DNA of 13,853 nt from Caryophanales bacterium UBA6769 (GCA_002453275.1 DKGN01000069.1:1-13853), one strand, 5' to 3'. Positions 1 to 7,370 are shown, numbered from the stretch's first letter. Notes: generated by a model not told the origin, from the letters alone. Numbers and translations are program-made.

Positions 1-958
1 CTGTGTCGGTCGCATCGGTAAACATTCTCCCAACGACGGGAATGAAGTTACCTGCAAAAAACTTTGCTGTTCGGATCGTTAATCCGTCCGCAACAGCAGT
101 CGAAGCGCCTTGGACTGAAATTACTCCTAGAAAAATTGCAAAAAAAGCGCCTAATATGCCTAGCCCAACATTCCGTAATAAGTTTGCAAGTTTCGTTACT
201 TTATAATGTTCTGTTAATGAACTTACGACTTGTAAAATTGCGGATAGAAAAAGCAATGGCAGGACAATTTTAATAATGAGCAAACTGCTCGTATTAATGA
301 GAAATACAATAATTGGATGAAAGAAAGCTACAGATACTAAGCTTCCAATAGAAGCAAGTAAAGCTAGTAATAATGGAATAAGCGCAATCATAAAACCCAT
401 CATATTTTGAATCGCTTGCTCCGTATACGTAATCGCAACGTGGAAACTATTTAAAGCTAAAATGATTAAAACCATGTACGTAATTGAATAAGCAATTTTA
501 CTTACTGCATGAAATTCAAAAGCACTTTGAATCGTCTGTAACACGACTGCAAATACCGCTAATAAGATAAGTGATCCGAGTAGCTTCCCATTTGTCAGAA
601 GTTCATGAAAAAGAAATTTCACTGCGCCGATGAGCCATTTTTGTAATGAGAATGACTTGTCCCCTTTAACAAAATCTAAAAATGTTCCTTTTTGACTTTC
701 TGGCAAATACCCACCATATTCATTCACAATGCTTTCCCAAAAATCTTTTATATGATCAAGCTCAATATTTTCAATCTGTTCATTCACTAGAGGCTCAAGC
801 TCTTCACTACTTTCGGATTCGTGCTCTCCTTGTTCGTTCTCAAAAGCATAAGCAGTTGGCTTTATTTCAGTGAGACATGTAAGAATAAATATAATAATAA
901 TGAGGACAAACATGACGACTTTGTATGTAAATCTTTCTTTTCCCTTTTCCAAAATCAT
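1..958 (-). CDS. spoIIIAE: Stage III sporulation protein AE (5' part, cut by window edge)
   Basis: My own reading of the minus strand gives an open frame of 319 codons from an ATG at 958 that runs off the left edge, so the 3' end of the gene (family length about 400 residues) is missing. The start is supported by the ribosome site CGGAGGATAAG just upstream. The product begins with a hydrophobic segment (about residues 14-34) ending in an Ala-x-Ala signal-peptidase-like site, then an acidic extracellular stretch (about 37-60, rich in Glu), then several long membrane segments from about residue 120 onward. SpoIIIAE is a polytopic component of the SpoIIIA-SpoIIQ channel in the mother-cell membrane around the forespore. 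It follows spoIIIAD after 18 nt, as in B. subtilis. Identity rests on family resemblance plus operon position. Confidence 0.93.
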   Translation of the reverse strand, partial: MILEKGKERFTYKVVMFVLIIIIFILTCLTEIKPTAYAFENEQGEHESESSEELEPLVNEQIENIELDHIKDFWESIVNEYGGYLPESQKGTFLDFVKGDKSFSLQKWLIGAVKFLFHELLTNGKLLGSLILLAVFAVVLQTIQSAFEFHAVSKIAYSITYMVLIILALNSFHVAITYTEQAIQNMMGFMIALIPLLLALLASIGSLVSVAFFHPIIVFLINTSSLLIIKIVLPLLFLSAILQVVSSLTEHYKVTKLANLLRNVGLGILGAFFAIFLGVISVQGASTAVADGLTIRTAKFFAGNFIPVVGRMFTDATDT

Positions 959-976
959 CTCTTATCCTCCGAAAGT

Positions 977-1366
977 TTAAGTTGGTAGTAAGCCGAGTAC
1001 AGTCTCGATAATGACTTTTAAAATTGGGATCGCCATGCCAATAATGATAATTTTTCCGGCAAGCTCAATTTTCGATGCAATCGCACTTTGGCCAGCATCC
1101 CTCGTGATTTGTGCACCGAACTCCGCAATGTAAGCAATTCCAATAATTTTTAAAATGGTTTCTACGTAGACGATATTAATGTTTGCATTTGTTGCTAAGT
1201 TGTGTAGTAGCTGAAAAATAGATTGAATCTGCCCGATAAGAAAGAGAAAGATAATCGCACCAACAATAACCGTTATTGAGAAGGCGAAGACTGGCTTCTG
1301 TTCCTTTAGAATTAAAATGAGGAAGGTTGCGATTAAACCGAGTCCAGTAATTTGCATGACCTCAAT
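977..1366 (-). CDS. spoIIIAD: Stage III sporulation protein AD
   Basis: Small, very hydrophobic membrane protein of the SpoIIIA-SpoIIQ channel complex. The conserved core VYVETILKIIGIAYIAEFG and the block around DAGQSAIASKIELAGK are characteristic. The first ATG is at 1357 (126 residues), but its nearest ribosome site, AGGGGGTG at about 1373-1380, is some 15 nt away. An in-frame ATT at 1364-1366 lies 6 nt from that site and is preceded by an in-frame TAG. It would give an N-terminus of Met-Glu-Val-Met-Gln-Ile-Thr-Gly-Leu-Gly, which fits the family as I remember it (B. subtilis starts MQIDIVQIVGLGL). I therefore place the start at the ATT, tentatively; the gene identity is secure. The ribosome site overlaps the end of spoIIIAC. 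Confidence 0.93.
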   Translation of the reverse strand: MEVMQITGLGLIATFLILILKEQKPVFAFSITVIVGAIIFLFLIGQIQSIFQLLHNLATNANINIVYVETILKIIGIAYIAEFGAQITRDAGQSAIASKIELAGKIIIIGMAIPILKVIIETVLGLLPT

Positions 1367-1378
1367 CGCCTACACCCC

Positions 1379-1585
1379 CTAGCTTTGAAAAAGAAACACA
1401 CCTTTAATTTTCTGAAATAAATCATCTAAAATTGAAATAACGATGAACAACACAACGATGAACCCTATAAGGGTCACCCAATGGGCATATTCTTCCTTTC
1501 CCATTTGCTTTAACACGGTATGTAGCATCGCAACAACAATCCCAATCCCCGCAATTTGAAATATTATGTTGACATCCTTAGGCAT
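1379..1585 (-). CDS. spoIIIAC: Stage III sporulation protein AC
   Basis: A 68-residue membrane protein with two hydrophobic segments (about 7-25 and 39-57), part of the SpoIIIA-SpoIIQ channel that connects mother cell and forespore. The motifs IFQIAGIGIVVAMLHT and KEEYAHWVTLIGF match the family. The frame is open up to an ATG at 1612, but the ATG at 1585 (protein MPKDVN...) has the ribosome site TGGAGGGG a few nt upstream and gives the usual family length of about 68, so I prefer it. The longer version would also overlap the end of spoIIIAB. Fourth gene from the 3' end of what is visible of the operon, tightly packed between spoIIIAB and spoIIIAD. Confidence 0.93.
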   Translation of the reverse strand: MPKDVNIIFQIAGIGIVVAMLHTVLKQMGKEEYAHWVTLIGFIVVLFIVISILDDLFQKIKGVFLFQS

Positions 1586-1608
1586 GCCTTCCCCTCCAAC
1601 TACTCCGT

Positions 1609-2121
1609 TCAAATTAATAAGATTACGATTAATAAACCCGTCAATAAACCTAAGCTTTTCACCATTTTTTCATAGCGTTGTTGCGCATCTTTTGCTTCTA
1701 ATTCCTCTTTTTCTAAATGTAAAATTGTTAAGCTTATTTGTTTCTGTTGATGTTCACGATCGTGTTGACCAAGTGTCTGACCAAATTGCTTTAATATTTC
1801 AAGATCACTTTTTTCCAAACTTAAAAGTTGCATCGTTTGTTGCAATGATTGATTCCAAGCTTCTGGAACACTATGCTTTCCAGCCGATAGGATCTTTGAA
1901 AATGTTGAAAAAAAATCGGCTAATGGGCTTGCAATCATCGTTGAAATTTTTTGTGATGCTTCACTTAATGGCGTTAACCCATAAACAATCTCTGCTTCAA
2001 GCGTTTGTAACGTGACTTTTAGTTGCCTTAATTGTCTCGTTCTTTCACGATATCGGTTTGCAATCGTAAATCCGGCCAAAGTCGTAGACAAAATGATTAA
2101 TATCGCTCCAAACCATTTCAT
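1609..2121 (-). CDS. spoIIIAB: Stage III sporulation protein AB
   Basis: A 170-residue protein with a hydrophobic segment at each end (about 2-20 and 152-170) and a helical, charged middle rich in Gln, Glu and Leu. This is the layout of SpoIIIAB, which resembles the cytoplasmic domain of type II secretion GspF platform proteins and is thought to work with the SpoIIIAA ATPase at the base of the forespore channel. Motifs such as EAEIVYGLTPLSEA and the terminal GLLTGLLIVILLI fit. Its ATG overlaps the spoIIIAA stop by 4 nt (ATGA), which implies translational coupling. No anomaly seen. Confidence 0.92.
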   Translation of the reverse strand: MKWFGAILIILSTTLAGFTIANRYRERTRQLRQLKVTLQTLEAEIVYGLTPLSEASQKISTMIASPLADFFSTFSKILSAGKHSVPEAWNQSLQQTMQLLSLEKSDLEILKQFGQTLGQHDREHQQKQISLTILHLEKEELEAKDAQQRYEKMVKSLGLLTGLLIVILLI

Positions 2122-3065
2122 AAAAACCTTTCCTTTTTTTCAGGTAAAATGTTTTTGCGACTTGGTGTTCGAATAGCGTGAATGACCCCAGGTGATCCAC
2201 CTTTACGTGTTAGTTCAACGAAGCGCTCAAATACATTGCTCTCTAAGATCGGCTTCAGCATAGGCCGTAAGTATAAATCTTCCAGTGAGTTTGCATGAAC
2301 GGTCATCATCATTTGTACTCCTGCATTCAAAGCTTCAATAATAGCCTCTGCATCTTCTTGTCTACCGATTTCATCAACGATGATGACATCAGGGCTCATG
2401 GACCTAATCATCATCATCATTCCCTCTGCTTTTGGGCACGCATCGAGAACGTCAATCCGATAGCCGAGATTATGCTGTGGTACCCCTTTTACACAACCTG
2501 CAATCTCACTACGCTCATCAACAATCCCCACCTTGCAAGGCTCAATGTTGTGCAGCTTACTTCCGATACTTATATTTCGGGCTAAATCTCTTAACAACGT
2601 TGTTTTCCCGGTTTGTGGGGCACCGATAATTAACGTATTTAGCCATCGCTGATCATATAAATACGTTAAATAATCGGTAGCTATTCCAATTTTTTCGCGA
2701 GCAATTCGAATATTGTACGAACTGACCTCTTTAATTGCTTTCACTTTTCCTTGTTCGATTGTGACCTTGCCTGCAAGTCCGACTCGGTGTCCTCCTTTAA
2801 TTGTGATATAGCCTCTTTTCAATTCCTCTTCAAAAGCATACAAAGAATAATTACTAAGTTTATTTAACAATTCGTTACTATCCTCAAATGTCACATAGTA
2901 CAATTCGTTGTTTTTTTTAGGGTAATATGGTTTGCCTGCTGCAATAATTTCTAACGGACGATGAATGCGGACTCTTATTTCTTCAATTTTTTTTAAAAAA
3001 CTGCTCGACATTTTGTCTAAAAAACTTTGAATAGACTCAGGTAAAATTTGATTAATATTGTTCAC
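2118..3065 (-). CDS. spoIIIAA: Stage III sporulation protein AA, ATPase
   Basis: First gene of the spoIIIA operon; 315 residues with a GTG start and ribosome site GAGGGAT upstream. It is a secretion-type ATPase related to GspE/PilB-like motor proteins, expected to act on the cytosolic (mother cell) face of the SpoIIIA-SpoIIQ channel. Visible motifs are Walker A GAPQTGKTT at about 148-156, a conserved IVDERSEIAG block at 181-190 and Walker B VIIVDE at 227-232, followed by TVHANS near 255. Length is about the family norm. Stop overlaps the spoIIIAB start. A sigma-E-like promoter sits about 42 nt upstream of the start. Confidence 0.96.
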   Translation of the reverse strand: MNNINQILPESIQSFLDKMSSSFLKKIEEIRVRIHRPLEIIAAGKPYYPKKNNELYYVTFEDSNELLNKLSNYSLYAFEEELKRGYITIKGGHRVGLAGKVTIEQGKVKAIKEVSSYNIRIAREKIGIATDYLTYLYDQRWLNTLIIGAPQTGKTTLLRDLARNISIGSKLHNIEPCKVGIVDERSEIAGCVKGVPQHNLGYRIDVLDACPKAEGMMMMIRSMSPDVIIVDEIGRQEDAEAIIEALNAGVQMMMTVHANSLEDLYLRPMLKPILESNVFERFVELTRKGGSPGVIHAIRTPSRKNILPEKKERFL

Positions 3066-3106
3066 TACAATCCCTCAAATCGATACGTAGAACTTCTTTA
3101 TAGTAA

Positions 3107-3135
3107 ACGTTATGAAAAAATGGACAAATTATACC
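3107..3135 (-). promoter_or_regulatory. Sigma-E-like promoter of the spoIIIA operon
   Basis: Read on the minus strand: GGTATAAT (3135-3128), a 13-nt spacer, then CATAACGT (3114-3107). This resembles the sigma-E pattern (-35 about KMATATT, 13-15 nt, -10 about CATACAMT), with several mismatches. Transcription would start near 3100, giving a leader of about 35 nt before the spoIIIAA GTG. The spoIIIA operon is known in B. subtilis to be sigma-E dependent, which raises the prior; the assignment here is by eye. Confidence 0.5.
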
Positions 3136-3142
3136 TTGCGTA

Positions 3143-3433
3143 CTACTTTAAAATGCCGATTAAAATAAATAAAACACCGATAATAATGAGGAATAGCTTT
3201 CCATAAGAGATTCCATCAGCCATACTAATTAACCCTATTGATGTCGCAGTAATAAAAACCATTGGTCCGACAACAGCAAGAAAAGAATTAATAACAAGGG
3301 CTTTTTTAACATCGTTAAAATAAATCATCGCGACGGCAGCTGAAAATTCAATTAAAGAGGATATTACACGTAAGAACGCCATCCCCAATAAGCCAGGTAC
3401 GAGATTTTCTTGAATATTTTGGAAAAACTTCAT
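3143..3433 (-). CDS. yqhV: Small membrane protein YqhV (DUF2619 family)
   Basis: A 96-residue protein with three predicted membrane segments (about 13-39, 47-68 and 75-95). The pattern LRVISSLIEFSAAVAMIYFN, then DVKKALVINSFLAVVGP, matches YqhV, which lies at the same place between efp and spoIIIAA in B. subtilis. Its function is not established to my knowledge. Start ATG at 3433 has ribosome site AAAGGAAGA. The start codon lies inside one arm of an 11-bp inverted repeat (see the repeat entry). It is separated from efp by a terminator and from spoIIIAA by about 77 nt that hold a sigma-E-like promoter, so it appears to be its own transcription unit. Confidence 0.85.
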   Translation of the reverse strand: MKFFQNIQENLVPGLLGMAFLRVISSLIEFSAAVAMIYFNDVKKALVINSFLAVVGPMVFITATSIGLISMADGISYGKLFLIIIGVLFILIGILK

Positions 3434-3481
3434 ACGATTCTTCCTTTCTTTAACAGTCTTAGCCTGTACTATCGTATGAAG
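3428..3481 (-). repeat. 11-bp perfect inverted repeat flanking the yqhV ribosome site
   Basis: CTTCATACGAT at 3428-3438 and its exact complement ATCGTATGAAG at 3471-3481, separated by 32 nt. On the yqhV strand the downstream arm contains the ATG start codon, and the loop contains the ribosome site AAAGGAAGA. If the whole element is transcribed, the start codon would be paired. The upstream arm also holds CATACGAT, close to a sigma-E -10 element, but I see no good -35 at the right distance. The repeat is directly seen; any role is inference. Confidence 0.6.
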
Positions 3482-3487
3482 AAACCA

Positions 3488-3524
3488 ATAAAAAAAGACT
3501 TCCTGCTCAATGCAGAAAGTCTTT
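3488..3524 (-). terminator. Rho-independent terminator of efp
   Basis: On the minus strand, AAAGACTTTCTGC, a 5-nt loop, then GCAGGAAGTCTTT running into a T-rich tail (the A-run at 3488-3496 on the plus strand). One mismatch in a stem of about 13 bp. It lies 15-50 nt after the efp stop codon and closes the aroQ-yqhT-efp unit. Confidence 0.88.
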
Positions 3525-3538
3525 GTTTTGTAAAGTTA

Positions 3539-4096
3539 TTAACCTCTAGAAACGTATTCCCCTTTTGATGTATCGATGACCAATACGTCACCTTCATTTA
3601 CGAAAAAAGGGACTTGTACCGTATATCCTGTTTCTAATTCAGCTGGCTTAGAACCGCCACTTGCTGTATCGCCTCTTATTCCAGGTTCCGTTTTTACAAC
3701 TTCTAATTTCACTGTACTTGGCAATTCAACACCGAGCGTTTCACTATTATATGTGCGAATCTGGACTTCCATATTTTCTTTTAAGAAATTTAATTCGTAT
3801 TCGAGCTGAGAAGCTTGTAATTCAATTTGGTCATATGTTTCCGTATCCATAAATGTATGGGCATCACCACTAGCATATAAATATTGCATTCTTCGATTTT
3901 CGATATGCGCCCTAGCTACTCTTTCACCTGCTCTGAATGTTTTTTCTTGGATAGAGCCGTTACGAAGGTTTCTAAGCTTTGAGCGAACAAACGCTGCACC
4001 TTTCCCTGGTTTCACGTGTTGGAATTCCATTACTTGCCAAATATCACCATCTACTTCAATTGTTGTACCTGTTCTAAATTCATTTACCGAAATCAT
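3539..4096 (-). CDS. efp: Translation elongation factor P
   Basis: A 185-residue EF-P, the normal length. It binds ribosomes stalled at consecutive prolines and promotes peptide bond formation. The N-terminal KOW-like domain carries the loop HVKPGKGAAF with Lys32, the residue that is post-translationally modified in this family (5-aminopentanolylated in B. subtilis). The middle OB domain includes FMDTETYDQ, and the C-terminal domain ends with GDVLVIDTSKGEYVSRG, typical of the family. Start ATG at 4096 follows AGAGGAGG by about 10 nt. Downstream of the Xaa-Pro peptidase gene by 37 nt, and followed by a strong terminator. Confidence 0.98.
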   Translation of the reverse strand: MISVNEFRTGTTIEVDGDIWQVMEFQHVKPGKGAAFVRSKLRNLRNGSIQEKTFRAGERVARAHIENRRMQYLYASGDAHTFMDTETYDQIELQASQLEYELNFLKENMEVQIRTYNSETLGVELPSTVKLEVVKTEPGIRGDTASGGSKPAELETGYTVQVPFFVNEGDVLVIDTSKGEYVSRG

Positions 4097-4133
4097 GTCA
4101 TAATTCCTCCTCTAATGTACGCTTGAAAAAAGA

Positions 4134-5195
4134 CTATAAAATGATTAACTCTTTTGTCGCATGTGTTAATCTTTCATTACCTTCATCTGTTATCACAATG
4201 TCATCTTCAATTCTTACACCGCCAACACCTGCGAGATAAATACCAGGTTCAACTGTAACGACCATGCCAGGCTTTAATACTTGCTCACTTCTCATTGAAA
4301 GTGTTGGGCCTTCATGTACGTCAAGTCCAATTCCATGGCCAGTAGAATGTCCGAAGTAATCGCCAAAGCCTTTTTCACTAATATAATCTCTTGTAATAGC
4401 GTCGGCTTCTTTGCCGCTCATTCCAGATTTAATTTGTTGTACACCTAACTGTTGGGCATTGTAGACAACCGAGTAAATGTCCTTCATGCGTTCAGTTGGC
4501 TCGCCTACTGCTATCGTTCTCGTAATATCTGAACAATAACCTTGAAAATATGCACCGTAATCTAACGTAATTAGATCACCTTGTTCGATTTTCTTCTCTG
4601 TGGCAACGCCATGCGGGAGAGCTGATCGTGTACCTGAAGCAACAATAATATCAAATGAAGAAGAGGTTGCGCCTTGCTTCCGCATAAAAAACTCTAGTTC
4701 ATTTGCAACGGAGCGCTCACTAATCCCCGGCTTTATATAAGTAATAATGTGTTCAAATGCATCGTCAGCAATTTTGGCAGCTTGTTGAAGAATTTGAATT
4801 TCCTCTTCATCTTTGATTAGCCTTAACTGTTCAATAAGATTAGATATTGGGACAAGTTCTGCTGAAAACTTCTGTTCGTATAAACGATATGTATGATATG
4901 TTACATGTTCTTGTTCAAAGCCAAGTCGTTTAACTTTCATCTCTTGAACTTGAGATGCAATCTCATCAAGAATATTACCATGATGTTCAATGACCTCATA
5001 TGCTTGTGCTTGTTCCTCCGCTTGTTCAGTATAGCGAAAATCCGTAATAAACTTAGCTTCGGTCAACGTTACAATCGCAACACCAGCTGTTCCTGTAAAA
5101 TTTGTCATATACCGCAAATTGCTCGAACTCGTAATTAATAAACCATCAAGCTTCTCATCTTCTATTTTAGCTCTTAAATTTTTAAGTCGTTGCAT
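4134..5195 (-). CDS. yqhT: Xaa-Pro dipeptidase/aminopeptidase, M24 family (YqhT-like)
   Basis: A 353-residue metallopeptidase that removes N-terminal residues before proline; cytoplasmic. The N-terminal creatinase-like domain spans about 1-125 and the pita-bread catalytic domain about 130-353. The five metal ligands of family M24 are present: Asp212 (LDYGAYF), Asp223 (CSDITRT), His287 (STGHGIGLDVHE), Glu316 (VEPGIY) and Glu330 (VRIEDDI). The PHG motif around His195 is also there. Start ATG at 5195 has GGAAGGGTG about 10 nt upstream. It lies 28 nt after aroQ and upstream of efp, the conserved order in Bacillus; all three are probably co-transcribed. The product is sometimes labelled PepP/PepQ or PapA, so the exact symbol is uncertain. 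Confidence 0.95.
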   Translation of the reverse strand: MQRLKNLRAKIEDEKLDGLLITSSSNLRYMTNFTGTAGVAIVTLTEAKFITDFRYTEQAEEQAQAYEVIEHHGNILDEIASQVQEMKVKRLGFEQEHVTYHTYRLYEQKFSAELVPISNLIEQLRLIKDEEEIQILQQAAKIADDAFEHIITYIKPGISERSVANELEFFMRKQGATSSSFDIIVASGTRSALPHGVATEKKIEQGDLITLDYGAYFQGYCSDITRTIAVGEPTERMKDIYSVVYNAQQLGVQQIKSGMSGKEADAITRDYISEKGFGDYFGHSTGHGIGLDVHEGPTLSMRSEQVLKPGMVVTVEPGIYLAGVGGVRIEDDIVITDEGNERLTHATKELIIL

Positions 5196-5223
5196 GTTAT
5201 CTGTTCACCCTTCCACAATCAGA

Positions 5224-5655
5224 CTACTTCTTCAATAAAGCAAATAGTGCTAATTTATATCCATAAAAACCAAAGCCAACGATTTGCCCCTCTGTTACAG
5301 GCGAAACTACTGAAGTGTGTCGGAAAGCTTCCCGCTGATGGACATTTGAAATGTGAACTTCAACTGTTGGCACATCAACACTTGCAATCGCATCACGAAT
5401 AGCATAACTATAATGCGTAAAAGCACCCGGATTAATAACAATTCCAAAGGCTTGTTCATCTTCTGCTTTGTGAATCCAATCGATAAGATCGCCTTCGTGA
5501 TTGGACTGTTTGAAAATAAGCTCGCAATTTAAATCATGACATTCAGTATGTAGATAGCTTTCAAGGTTTGCAAGGGTATTCGTTCCATAAACATCGGGTT
5601 CCCTAATTCCTAACCTGTTTAAATTAGGACCGTTAATCACAAAAATCTTTTTCAA
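5224..5655 (-). CDS. aroQ: Type II 3-dehydroquinate dehydratase
   Basis: A 143-residue type II dehydroquinase, which converts 3-dehydroquinate to 3-dehydroshikimate in the shikimate pathway to aromatic amino acids; normally a dodecamer. Active-site residues are in place: Arg18 and Tyr23 in the flexible lid (GIREPDVYG), Asn75 and His81 in NPGAFTHYSYA, and His101 in EVHISNVHQRE. It opens with the usual NGPNLNRLG. The start is TTG at 5655 with only a modest ribosome site (TAGGCGATCAC); no other start would keep the NGPNLN region. Known as yqhS in B. subtilis, in the same neighbourhood. First gene of the presumed aroQ-yqhT-efp operon. Confidence 0.97.
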   Translation of the reverse strand: MKKIFVINGPNLNRLGIREPDVYGTNTLANLESYLHTECHDLNCELIFKQSNHEGDLIDWIHKAEDEQAFGIVINPGAFTHYSYAIRDAIASVDVPTVEVHISNVHQREAFRHTSVVSPVTEGQIVGFGFYGYKLALFALLKK

Positions 5656-5709
5656 GTGATCGCCTACTTTTAATTTTAGTAAAAAATTCCGTTTCCATAC
5701 TTCAAAAAC

Positions 5710-5718
5710 ATTCTATCA
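5710..5718 (-). promoter_or_regulatory. Possible extended -10 promoter element for aroQ-yqhT-efp
   Basis: On the minus strand TGATAGAAT resembles an extended sigma-A -10 (TGnTATAAT, one mismatch). The hexamer at the usual -35 distance (TATTCA, in the tail of yqhR) is weak. The start point would be near 5703, about 48 nt before the aroQ TTG. Seen by eye only. Confidence 0.3.
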
Positions 5719-5723
5719 CAGCA

Positions 5724-6251
5724 TTAATTATTTGAATAGGCGACTTGATTCTTGTCTTCTTCATAATGATATGCGATCGAATACCCGATGAAGAGACCAT
5801 ATAATAAGTAGATGCATAACGTTGTAATAATGGAATCCTTGCTCAAATCTTTTAATGGTTTTAAATCAGGAAATATTGGATTTAATAAATAAAAGGTAAT
5901 ACCCCATATTCCAGCACCAAACAAAAGTGAAAGCAAGATGCTTTTAAATTTTACAAAAAGCACTCGGTAAATAAAAGCAACACCGATCGATAAAATCCCA
6001 ATAATAGGAATCCCAATGAGCTGTCCGAGTACTTTGTTTTTCCATGCGCTCAATGCCCAAGGATTTAATATAAGCGCTGGACCGACCTCTGTGAAATTCA
6101 AATAGTAAGCTACAAAAAGAACGATGCCCCATATGATTCCTCCAAATAAGCCAATCAAAACGACTGTTGATGTGAAGCTAGATGAAGATTTCCCCATCGC
6201 TTGATTATGTTGTTCCTTTTCTTTTTCTCTTTCATCAAGATCTTTATCCAT
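5724..6251 (-). CDS. yqhR: Conserved membrane protein YqhR
   Basis: A 175-residue protein with a charged N-terminus (about 1-22, rich in Glu, Lys and Asp) followed by four predicted membrane segments (about 27-50, 75-98, 104-122 and 140-160). Its size, topology and position between aroQ and the divergent yqhQ match YqhR of Bacillus, whose function is unknown. Start ATG at 6251 has the strong ribosome site AAGAGGTGATC. It shares a 136-nt divergent promoter region with yqhQ. Confidence 0.82.
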   Translation of the reverse strand: MDKDLDEREKEKEQHNQAMGKSSSSFTSTVVLIGLFGGIIWGIVLFVAYYLNFTEVGPALILNPWALSAWKNKVLGQLIGIPIIGILSIGVAFIYRVLFVKFKSILLSLLFGAGIWGITFYLLNPIFPDLKPLKDLSKDSIITTLCIYLLYGLFIGYSIAYHYEEDKNQVAYSNN

Positions 6252-6285
6252 TTATGATCACCTCTTACTTAATATGAGCACATTT

Positions 6286-6302
6286 TTCTAATTCCATTAG
6301 AA
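6286..6302. repeat. Inverted repeat in the yqhR/yqhQ divergent region
   Basis: TTCTAAT, a 3-nt spacer, then ATTAGAA: a perfect 7-bp dyad. It lies between the two divergent start codons, upstream of both ribosome sites, where an operator would be expected. It could equally be chance in AT-rich DNA. No known regulator site is matched. Confidence 0.35.
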
Positions 6303-6342
6303 TTAATGAGTATATGTAGAGGTTTTTTAATTTATCCTGTAA

Positions 6343-6348
6343 TATAAT
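6343..6348 (+). promoter_or_regulatory. Likely -10 element of yqhQ promoter
   Basis: A perfect TATAAT lies 40 nt before the yqhQ ATG. No good TTGACA is found 16-18 nt upstream, so this is either a weak -35 promoter or an activator-dependent one. The assignment is by eye. Confidence 0.4.
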
Positions 6349-6387
6349 AAAGAGAGAAGACAAATCCGATAGGTTGGTGAACGAATA

Positions 6388-7341
6388 ATGGCTAATGAGA
6401 CAAGACCAGTATATGGTGGTCAAGCTGTTATAGAAGGGGTTATGTTTGGTGGCAAAAATACATATGTCACAGCAATTAGAAGAATTGATGACTCCATTGA
6501 GTATTTTGAAGTTCCCAAAAAACAGATTCCAATATTAAATAAATTAAAGAAAATTCCGTTTGTCCGGGGCTGTGTTGCTCTTATCGAAGCAAGTGCAAAT
6601 GGAACGAAACATTTAAACTTTTCATCTGAGCGCTACGATGTCGATCCGGTAGATGACGAAAAAGAACTAGCAATAAAAGAAAAAGAAACATCAAAGATAG
6701 GTTTAATTTTAGGTGCGGCTGTCATCGGCGTGCTTTCCTTCTTATTTGGAAAGTTCATTTTTACCATTATCCCTGCAATTACTGCAAATTTTATGTTACC
6801 AATCTTTCCAGGTCGGATTGAACAAAATCTTATCGAGGGTTTTATAAAGTTAATTTTGTTATTAACGTATATTTATTTTATTTCCATGACCCCACTTATT
6901 AAGAAGGTGTTTCAATACCATGGAGCCGAGCATAAAGTAATTAATGCTTATGAAAATGGTTTACCTCTTACAATTGAGAATGTCCAAAAGCAATCAAGGC
7001 TCCATTACCGGTGCGGAAGTAGCTTCATCTTGTTTACAGTTTTTGTTGGTGTTTTTGTTTATTTATTTGTTCCATACGATCCGTTGTGGCAGCGACTTGT
7101 TTATCGGATTTTGCTCATACCTTTTGTCTTAGGCATTTCGTTTGAAGTACTGCAATTCACAAATAAATTACGAAACATCCCAGTCTTGAAAATGCTAGGC
7201 TATCCAGGTCTTTGGTTGCAATTATTAACGACGAAGGAACCAACTGATAAACAAGTTGAGGTTTCAATTTCATCTTTTCAGGAAATGCTATCAAGAGATG
7301 AGCAATATGAATACTTGAAAAAAGAATCAACGATTGTCTAG
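6388..7341 (+). CDS. yqhQ: DUF1385 family membrane protein YqhQ
   Basis: A 317-residue membrane protein of the DUF1385 (YqhQ) family; molecular role unknown to me. Conserved blocks are all present: GGQAVIEGVMF at about 10-20, YHGAEHKVINAYE at about 177-189, HYRCGSSFILF at about 206-216 and FEVLQFTNK near 252-260. Four membrane segments are predicted at about 104-132, 149-170, 213-230 and 240-258. The conserved HGAEH and RCGSSF motifs lie between or next to membrane segments and suggest a metal-binding or catalytic site, but that is inference. Ribosome site TAGGTTGGTGA precedes the ATG. yqhP follows after 29 nt, probably in the same transcript. Confidence 0.9.
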   Translation: MANETRPVYGGQAVIEGVMFGGKNTYVTAIRRIDDSIEYFEVPKKQIPILNKLKKIPFVRGCVALIEASANGTKHLNFSSERYDVDPVDDEKELAIKEKETSKIGLILGAAVIGVLSFLFGKFIFTIIPAITANFMLPIFPGRIEQNLIEGFIKLILLLTYIYFISMTPLIKKVFQYHGAEHKVINAYENGLPLTIENVQKQSRLHYRCGSSFILFTVFVGVFVYLFVPYDPLWQRLVYRILLIPFVLGISFEVLQFTNKLRNIPVLKMLGYPGLWLQLLTTKEPTDKQVEVSISSFQEMLSRDEQYEYLKKESTIV

Positions 7342-7370
7342 ACGCTTATACTCCTAAGGAGGTGTAACCG

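Noticed and set aside
682..873. Plus-strand open frame over spoIIIAE
   Set aside because: Antisense shadow of the SpoIIIAE coding sequence, which is well supported on the minus strand.
1566..2015. 149-codon plus-strand open frame opposite spoIIIAB
   Set aside because: It is the antisense shadow of spoIIIAB/spoIIIAC; the minus-strand proteins are clear family members and the plus frame has no recognisable protein or ribosome site.
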